Assembly (NCBI RefSeq): GCF_005405225.1
Contig: NZ_BJDQ01000006.1
Coordinates: forward strand, 55,839 to 119,838
DNA from: Enterococcus dongliensis
GTDB lineage: Bacteria > Bacillota > Bacilli > Lactobacillales > Enterococcaceae
Reading direction: 5' to 3'
Length of the DNA: 64,000 bases
Positions 59,272-64,000 of the stretch are shown piece after piece (the first letter of the stretch is position 1; each line of letters starts with the position of its first letter). The notes under the pieces are model-generated. The model worked only from the letters and a program-made list of their open reading frames with translations, searched no databases and had not been told where the DNA came from. The translations under genes were made by a program, and so were the position numbers.

Positions 59272-60867
59272 ATGAACAGAAGAAAATTTTCAGTTATCGC
59301 ACTTGTCGCATTATTTATTACCTTTTTAGGTGCACCACTCACGCGAGCTGACGAAAAAACACCTGAAGGAGAATTACGAGTTGGGATGGAGGCTGGCTAC
59401 GCCCCTTTCAACTGGACTCAAAAAGATGATCGAAATGGCGCTGTGCCGATTCAAGGCGACAAAGCTTATGCTGGCGGATACGACGTGCAAATGGCGAAAA
59501 AGATCGCTGACAAAATGAATCGGAAATTGGTCGTTGTCAAAACAGAATGGGATGGCTTGTTGCCGGCTTTGCAGTCAGGCAAAATCGATGCTATTATCGC
59601 CGGAATGTCCCCTACTGCTGAACGCCGCAAAGAGATCGACTTTTCTGATCCGTATTACGAATCACAACTAGTCATTGTCACACGTAAAGATACGAATTAT
59701 GCAAAAGCAACTTCTATCAAGGATTTTGCTGGTGCAAAAATTACTGCTCAATTAAGTACGTTCCATTATGATGTTATTCCTCAAATCCCGGATGTGAAAA
59801 AACAAGGGGCCATGGATAATTTCCCAGCGATGCGGGTTGCTTTAGAGTCTGGGACCATCGATGGCTATGTTAGTGAACGGCCTGAAGGCGTAACTGCTGA
59901 AAGCGTCAATCCAGATTTAAAAATGGTAGAGTTTGATGAAGCAAACGGCTTCCAAACCAATCCAGAAGATGTACAAGTGTCTGTTGGAATGCGTAAAGGA
60001 GATTCTGATGTGGCACAAGTGAACCAAATCTTAGCCGAGATTCCACAATCAGACCGGGTCAATGTTATGGATCAAGCAATCAAAGATCAACCAGCGTCTG
60101 ATGAGACACAAAATGCTACTGGTAAAAAAGAGAATGTCTTCATTCGTATTTTGAAACAAAACGGTTCGATGTTCTTACGTGGAACTGGCATCACTTTGCT
60201 GCTGGCCATTGTTGGGACGACTGTTGGGACATTGATTGGTCTATTAGTCGGTGTCTTTCGGGCAATTCCTGAGTCAAGTAATCGTGCCAAGCGCAGTTTA
60301 CAAAAAGTTTTTGGTTGGCTATTGAATGCCTATATCGAAATTTTCCGCGGAACACCAATGATTGTTCAAGCAGCTGTTATCTACTATGGGATCGCGATGG
60401 CTTTTGGAATTGATTTGAATCGAACGATAGCCGCTTTGTTCATCGTTTCTATCAATACAGGGGCGTATATGTCTGAAATCGTCCGCGGCGGGATCTTCGC
60501 TGTTGATTCAGGTCAATTTGAAGCAGCTCATGCCATTGGGATGACTCACAGCCAAACCATGCGGAAAGTCATCTTACCGCAAGTCTTGCGTAATATTTTG
60601 CCGGCAACTGGGAATGAATTGGTCATCAACATCAAAGATACTTCCGTATTGAGTATCATCTCTGTTTCTGAATTATTCTTCCAAGGGAAATCAGCGGCAG
60701 GAACAAACTACATGTTCTTCCAGACTTATTTCATCATTTGTGTGATCTACTTTATCTTGACCTTCACAGCTACCCGTATCTTGCGAGTAGTCGAAAAGAA
60801 AATGGATGGTCCTTCAGCTTATGCTCGTTTGGATGACACAGATACAGCAGTCAGTGAAGAAAAATAG
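59272..60867 (+). CDS. Amino-acid ABC transporter, fused substrate-binding and permease protein (probable lysine)
   Basis: 531 aa. A signal segment (residues 1-26, ALVALFITFLGAPLTRA) without a lipobox Cys is followed by a solute-binding domain (about 33-265; EGELRVGMEAGYAPFNW, SPTAERRKEIDFSDPYY), a short linker, then a permease domain (about 295-515) with the EAA loop EAAHAIGMTHSQTMRKVILP. Fusion of receptor and channel is common in Lactobacillales. The upstream lysine riboswitch makes lysine the best substrate candidate; sequence alone would say only polar amino acid. The ATPase gene follows after 65 bases. Confidence 0.92.
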   Translation: MNRRKFSVIALVALFITFLGAPLTRADEKTPEGELRVGMEAGYAPFNWTQKDDRNGAVPIQGDKAYAGGYDVQMAKKIADKMNRKLVVVKTEWDGLLPALQSGKIDAIIAGMSPTAERRKEIDFSDPYYESQLVIVTRKDTNYAKATSIKDFAGAKITAQLSTFHYDVIPQIPDVKKQGAMDNFPAMRVALESGTIDGYVSERPEGVTAESVNPDLKMVEFDEANGFQTNPEDVQVSVGMRKGDSDVAQVNQILAEIPQSDRVNVMDQAIKDQPASDETQNATGKKENVFIRILKQNGSMFLRGTGITLLLAIVGTTVGTLIGLLVGVFRAIPESSNRAKRSLQKVFGWLLNAYIEIFRGTPMIVQAAVIYYGIAMAFGIDLNRTIAALFIVSINTGAYMSEIVRGGIFAVDSGQFEAAHAIGMTHSQTMRKVILPQVLRNILPATGNELVINIKDTSVLSIISVSELFFQGKSAAGTNYMFFQTYFIICVIYFILTFTATRILRVVEKKMDGPSAYARLDDTDTAVSEEK

Positions 60868-60932
60868 TTTTACCTTTCATTTTTACCTATTAATTGCGTT
60901 GTTCCTGATTGGAATGAATAAGGAGGATCATT

Positions 60933-61676
60933 ATGAGCAGTATCATTGAAATCGAACATTTGAAAAAAAGTTTCGGCGACAATCTCGTCTTAAAAGATAT
61001 CAGTATGAAGGTCAACAAAGGAGAAGTTGTCTCGATCATCGGTGCATCAGGTTCAGGGAAATCAACATTGTTGCGCTGCATCAATCTATTAGAAACACCA
61101 ACTGATGGCAAAATCATGTACCAAGGAGAAAATGTCTTAGCTCCTGGCTATAGTTTGCCAAAATATCGGACACATCTTGGCATGGTCTTTCAATCATTTA
61201 ACCTTTTCAATAATATGAATGTTTTGCAAAATTGTACAAGTGGTCAAATTACTGTTTTAGGTCGAAAAGAAGACGAAGCCAAAAAGATTGCATTGGAAAA
61301 TTTGGAAAAAGTTGGTATGGATCGTTTTATCGACGCGAAGCCTGCTCAACTTTCCGGCGGACAAAAACAACGGGTAGCGATTGCACGCGCACTATCCATG
61401 AACCCAGAAGTGATGTTGTTTGACGAACCGACCTCTGCGCTAGATCCAGAGATGGTGGGCGATGTATTGCAGATCATGAACAAATTGGCAGAAAGTGGAC
61501 TGACGATGGTCGTTGTCACACATGAAATGGATTTTGCTAAAGAAGTATCTGACCGAGTAATCTTTATGGACAAAGGTGTCATCGCTGAAGAAGGCAGCTC
61601 AGAAGATATTTTTGTTCACCCGAAAGAGGCTCGAACCAAAGAATTCTTACATCGCGTCTTGCATCCAAGATCGTAA
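60933..61676 (+). CDS. Amino-acid ABC transporter ATP-binding protein
   Basis: 247 aa. Walker [10 protein letters not shown] (37-45), Q-loop VFQSFNLF, signature [10 protein letters not shown], Walker [13 protein letters not shown], switch His in VVTHEMDF: the complete polar amino-acid (GlnQ/HisP) class. Partner of the fused receptor-permease upstream and under the same lysine riboswitch. AAGGAGG precedes ATG 60933. Confidence 0.95.
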   Translation: MSSIIEIEHLKKSFGDNLVLKDISMKVNKGEVVSIIGASGSGKSTLLRCINLLETPTDGKIMYQGENVLAPGYSLPKYRTHLGMVFQSFNLFNNMNVLQNCTSGQITVLGRKEDEAKKIALENLEKVGMDRFIDAKPAQLSGGQKQRVAIARALSMNPEVMLFDEPTSALDPEMVGDVLQIMNKLAESGLTMVVVTHEMDFAKEVSDRVIFMDKGVIAEEGSSEDIFVHPKEARTKEFLHRVLHPRS

Positions 61677-61682
61677 TAAAAA

Positions 61683-61720
61683 CGCGCAGCAGAAGAATAA
61701 ATCTTCTGCTGCGCATTTTT
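61683..61720 (+). terminator. Terminator after the ABC operon
   Basis: GCGCAGCAGAAG pairs with CTTCTGCTGCGC, followed by ATTTTT. Confidence 0.9.
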
Positions 61721-61830
61721 ATTATTTTGGTTGTTTGTCTCACCTTTCAAGGACAAGATGAACATTTATTCTGTTCTTTCTTAAAATGCGGTGAAATTAG
61801 TTCATTCTATCCAATTTTACTCACTATTTA

Positions 61831-61870
61831 TCAGTTATTAACTGACAGGTTTATGTAAATACAGTACAAT
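61831..61870 (+). promoter_or_regulatory. Promoter of the Mga-like gene with overlapping palindrome
   Basis: CTGACA (61842-61847), 17-base spacer, TACAAT (61865-61870). The perfect palindrome TCAGTTATTAACTGA (61831-61845) overlaps the -35, a natural place for an operator. Binding by the regulator itself is a guess. Confidence 0.65.
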
Positions 61871-61932
61871 ATAGAGGAATATGCTTAAAAAAATTCAGAT
61901 TAATAACCTAATTTAATAAAGGAGGAAAACAG

Positions 61933-63435
61933 ATGTTATATGAGGAACTTATGTTTGACACGTCGCTCCTCTTACGTTTTAGTATCTTTAAATACTTAAA
62001 CCAATCTACGAAAAAAATCCTGGCGATCAGCCAATTGTCAGAAGATTTAGATTTAAATTATCAACAAAGTGTCATCGAATTAAATGAGATCGACCAAGAA
62101 TTGGCAGAGATCCGTCCAAACCATGAGACGATCATGATGCGCGCGGGCAAAGTGAATCTGGAAAATTTGAATGCTTCCATTGACGAGTACCGCTATCACT
62201 TGTTACAGCAAGCCGTACCGTTCCAATTTATTTTATACTTTTTAAATGAACAAGAACCGACCATTGAACAATTTTGTGAAAGCTATTTTGTCAGTCGTTC
62301 CACTGTTTCTCGTAAAATCGATAAATTGAAAAAATACTTGAAACGTTTCAACATTCGCTTCACCTATACAGAAGCGGGTATGTCGGGAGACGAACGCTTG
62401 ATTCGCTTAGCTTTATTCGATCTTTTGTGGCTGGGAACTCGTGGCATCGAATGCCCACTGAATGTTGAGCCGCATCAATTGAATCGTTTAGTCGATACTT
62501 ACAAAGATTACTTCCCATTGTCACGAACTTATTTTGGAACACAAGAAATCAGATTGTTCACGTCAATTAGTCTGATTCGGATCAATAATAAGAAGTTTGT
62601 TAAATACGATCCACGGTACAATTTCTTGATGAAAGACAATCCGTATTACGACTTTACTTCATTGCGTGAGTTGATCGATGTCCCAATGACGACGCGCCAG
62701 TTAAAAGGGGAATCTAGTTTCATTTATTTCTTGGCGCATTATTCGCCGTTTTACACGATTCGTGACGACCAAAGTTTAAAACAGACGCTTTATGATTTTG
62801 ATGCACGCCCAAATCCAGTCAACGATTTTGTTACAGAATTTCGCAATTTTGCCAAAAAAGCCTTATTCCCTGATCGAACAGAAATAATGGATGATCCTTT
62901 AGTCGTTGCAAATATGTTGAATATCACTTTCGGCTACTTTATTTTTCGGCAGCCGTTTCCTAACATCGTTGATTTAGTAATGGATCCAAATGAGAAACAA
63001 ACTCGCGGTGAATATATTTTATTCCAAAATATCCAAAATTTTATGCAGATGGCCAAAGATAATCCCTCTTACAGCTTTATCAATTCTGCTCATCCGCTGA
63101 TTACGCGAGCCTTTAAACGTTTGTTATTGCCTTATTTCGATCAGTTCCCCTATGCACACAATCTAAAAATCGGAATCGCGTTGGAACATAATGCAATCTT
63201 TGTCCGCGAATTGTATCGCTTCTTAGAGGACTTACGTTTTATCGATGCTGAACCCTATGACGTCTCTTTGAAAGACGATTATGATTTGATCATCAGCTCC
63301 TCTTCATTATTGAAAAAAGAAAGACCAAATATTCACTTATATCAACTCGATTTTCCTTATACGAAGAATGAACTCATTCCTTTATATTTGGAATTGCGAA
63401 ACATTTACGACAAGAAAAATCGAGTCTACGAATAA
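61933..63435 (+). CDS. Mga-family transcriptional regulator
   Basis: 500 aa, with AAGGAGG ahead of ATG 61933. Two N-terminal HTH regions are visible: LLLRFSIFKYLNQSTKKILAISQL..., and EPTIEQFCESYFVSRSTVSRKIDKL (Mga HTH). A PRD-like middle (GDERLIRLALFDLLWLGTRG) and a C-terminal EIIB-like segment (LKIGIALEHNAIFVRELYRF) complete the Mga/AtxA layout. These are global regulators of surface and virulence genes, sometimes tuned by PTS phosphorylation. Length fits E. faecalis MafR-type proteins. Target genes are not evident; the tandem small-RNA units follow directly. Confidence 0.88.
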   Translation: MLYEELMFDTSLLLRFSIFKYLNQSTKKILAISQLSEDLDLNYQQSVIELNEIDQELAEIRPNHETIMMRAGKVNLENLNASIDEYRYHLLQQAVPFQFILYFLNEQEPTIEQFCESYFVSRSTVSRKIDKLKKYLKRFNIRFTYTEAGMSGDERLIRLALFDLLWLGTRGIECPLNVEPHQLNRLVDTYKDYFPLSRTYFGTQEIRLFTSISLIRINNKKFVKYDPRYNFLMKDNPYYDFTSLRELIDVPMTTRQLKGESSFIYFLAHYSPFYTIRDDQSLKQTLYDFDARPNPVNDFVTEFRNFAKKALFPDRTEIMDDPLVVANMLNITFGYFIFRQPFPNIVDLVMDPNEKQTRGEYILFQNIQNFMQMAKDNPSYSFINSAHPLITRAFKRLLLPYFDQFPYAHNLKIGIALEHNAIFVRELYRFLEDLRFIDAEPYDVSLKDDYDLIISSSSLLKKERPNIHLYQLDFPYTKNELIPLYLELRNIYDKKNRVYE

Positions 63436-63467
63436 AAACTCAGGAGCGTATCGCTCCTGAGTTTTTA
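63434..63467 (+). terminator. Terminator after the Mga-like gene
   Basis: ACTCAGGAGCG pairs perfectly with CGCTCCTGAGT around a 3-base loop, followed by TTTTT. Confidence 0.9.
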
Positions 63468-63534
63468 GCATTTGTTTTAAGTTTATTTTTAACTGCTCTC
63501 ATTTTTTTAAAATTAATAGTTTCGCTAGTCTTTC

Positions 63535-63651
63535 ATCACATTTTATTCATAACTCGTTGCTATTATATAAACATACCAACAAACAACCCTAACACTTTTT
63601 CATTTTTTAACTCCTTTGCTCATCGGCCACCCACCGATGAGCTCTTTTTTT
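63535..63651 (+). ncRNA. Tandem small RNA unit A, csRNA-like (predicted)
   Basis: Extended -10 TGCTATTAT (63558-63566); upstream hexamers ATCACA-N5-TTCATA replace a -35. The predicted RNA (start about 63573) is CA-rich and unstructured, contains TTTTTCATTTTTTAAC then CTCCTTTG (63596-63618), and ends with the 9-bp terminator stem GCTCATCGG/CCGATGAGC, loop CCACCCA, plus T7. The middle is the exact complement of AAAGGAG, 7 bases, ATG, AAAAA, an ideal translation start. No coding frame. Architecture resembles streptococcal csRNAs. Confidence 0.7.
63558..63651 (+). repeat. 94-bp tandem repeat, copy A
   Basis: Identical to 63729-63822 except one base (A/G at 63571/63742). The start-to-start distance is 171 bases. 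The repeat runs from the extended -10 to the end of the terminator T-run; sequences just outside are clearly diverged, so selection seems to hold the transcription unit. Confidence 0.9.
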
Positions 63652-63706
63652 AGCTCGTTAATTTTCATTTCCTTTAATTTTTTTTTACTTTTTTGCTAAA
63701 CTTCAT

Positions 63707-63822
63707 TCACAAATAATTCACATCTCACTGCTATTATATAAGCATACCAACAAACAACCCTAACACTTTTTCATTTTTTAACTCCTTTGCTCATCGGCCA
63801 CCCACCGATGAGCTCTTTTTTT
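63707..63822 (+). ncRNA. Tandem small RNA unit B, csRNA-like (predicted)
   Basis: Second unit. TTCACA-N5-TTCACA (63707-63722 region) stands 9-10 bases before the extended -10 TGCTATTAT (63729-63737), the geometry of promoters activated by OmpR-type response regulators. The transcript body is the same as unit A, with the SD/AUG-complementary segment (about 63767-63789) and the terminator (63789-63822). Confidence 0.7.
63729..63822 (+). repeat. 94-bp tandem repeat, copy B
   Basis: Partner of 63558-63651, one mismatch in 94 bases. Both copies include promoter -10, body and terminator. Confidence 0.9.
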
Positions 63823-64000
63823 CGTTACACTTCTAACATTTTTTCAACAATCTGCGCTATCGATGGAATGATGAAAATCCCCATTCATTAAACTGCTGAT
63901 TCAAACACCAATCAAACTAAACCTGGATGTATGCTAATAAAGTAGACAATTTTTCTGCTATACTGCTATTTGACTAGACACTATTTTTGAAAGGAATGTT
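63823..64000 (+). other. Right-edge sequence, probable upstream region of a truncated gene
   Basis: No reading frame fits. TGCTATACT (about 63957-63965) is an extended -10, and GAAAGGA close to the window edge resembles a ribosome-binding site, so a gene probably starts just outside. It does not contain a third copy of the 94-bp repeat. Confidence 0.4.

Noticed and set aside
63569..63621. On the minus strand of each 94-bp repeat, AAAGGAG is followed 7 bases later by ATG
   Set aside because: The frame reads only Met-Lys-Lys-Cys before a stop, and the terminator and extended -10 both point to the plus strand. I read it as the target-mimic complement in the sRNA, not a toxin peptide.
63471..63830. 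CRISPR array
   Set aside because: Only two long units, a 77-base interval between them, with promoter and terminator inside each unit.

Overview
The window is a chromosomal stretch from a low-GC Gram-positive bacterium. The strong AGGAGG ribosome-binding sites, gene order and gene content (bifunctional glutathione synthetase GshF, PlsX with an auxiliary ACP, FakA, a DUF960 protein, an Mga-type regulator, and a fused receptor-permease ABC protein) point to Enterococcus or a close relative. The species cannot be fixed from the sequence alone. No phage, insertion sequence, CRISPR array or rRNA gene is visible.

Layout. 1-4.4 kb: a metallophosphoesterase cut by the window edge, a small protein of unknown function, a LOG-family nucleoside-monophosphate hydrolase, and gshF. 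4.4-11.0 kb (minus strand): rnc-smc-HAD phosphatase-ftsY. 11.2-16.9 kb (minus): the lipid-linked set yloU-fakA-recG-plsX-acpB; FakA, PlsX and the ACP together handle incoming and newly made acyl chains. 17.2-20.4 kb (plus): rpmB and a YfhO-type membrane protein. 20.5-43.2 kb (minus): a nearly unbroken translation supercluster, rpsL-rpsG-fusA-tuf, then rpsJ through rplQ (S10, spc and alpha operons with secY, adk, infA, rpoA), continuing into the ECF vitamin-transporter core ecfA1-ecfA2-ecfT and truA. Strong promoters are readable in front of rpsL and rpsJ, and a candidate L17 downstream element follows rplQ.

43.5-64 kb is mixed: rpiA, gpmA, tRNA-Leu(CAG), udk, a YjjG-type phosphatase, rsuA, rplY behind a long folded leader, a DUF960 protein, a MATE exporter, kup, pnp, rpsO, def, then a minus-strand trio sir2 - acetyltransferase/chorismate mutase fusion - niaR, a lysine-riboswitch-controlled amino-acid ABC transporter, and an Mga-like regulator.

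Most interesting signals: (1) at 63.5-63.8 kb, two 94-nt near-identical tandem units, each with an extended -10, hexamer direct repeats in place of a -35, and a strong terminator. Each predicted RNA contains a segment exactly complementary to an ideal Shine-Dalgarno plus AUG region, an architecture like streptococcal csRNAs; (2) a yybP-ykoY (Mn2+) riboswitch with its own promoter and terminator in front of the potassium transporter kup; (3) a lysine riboswitch that assigns a substrate to the ABC transporter; (4) a maltose-acetyltransferase-like domain fused to a complete AroQ-type chorismate mutase, between a sirtuin and a niacin repressor; (5) a structured attenuator-like leader before rplY.
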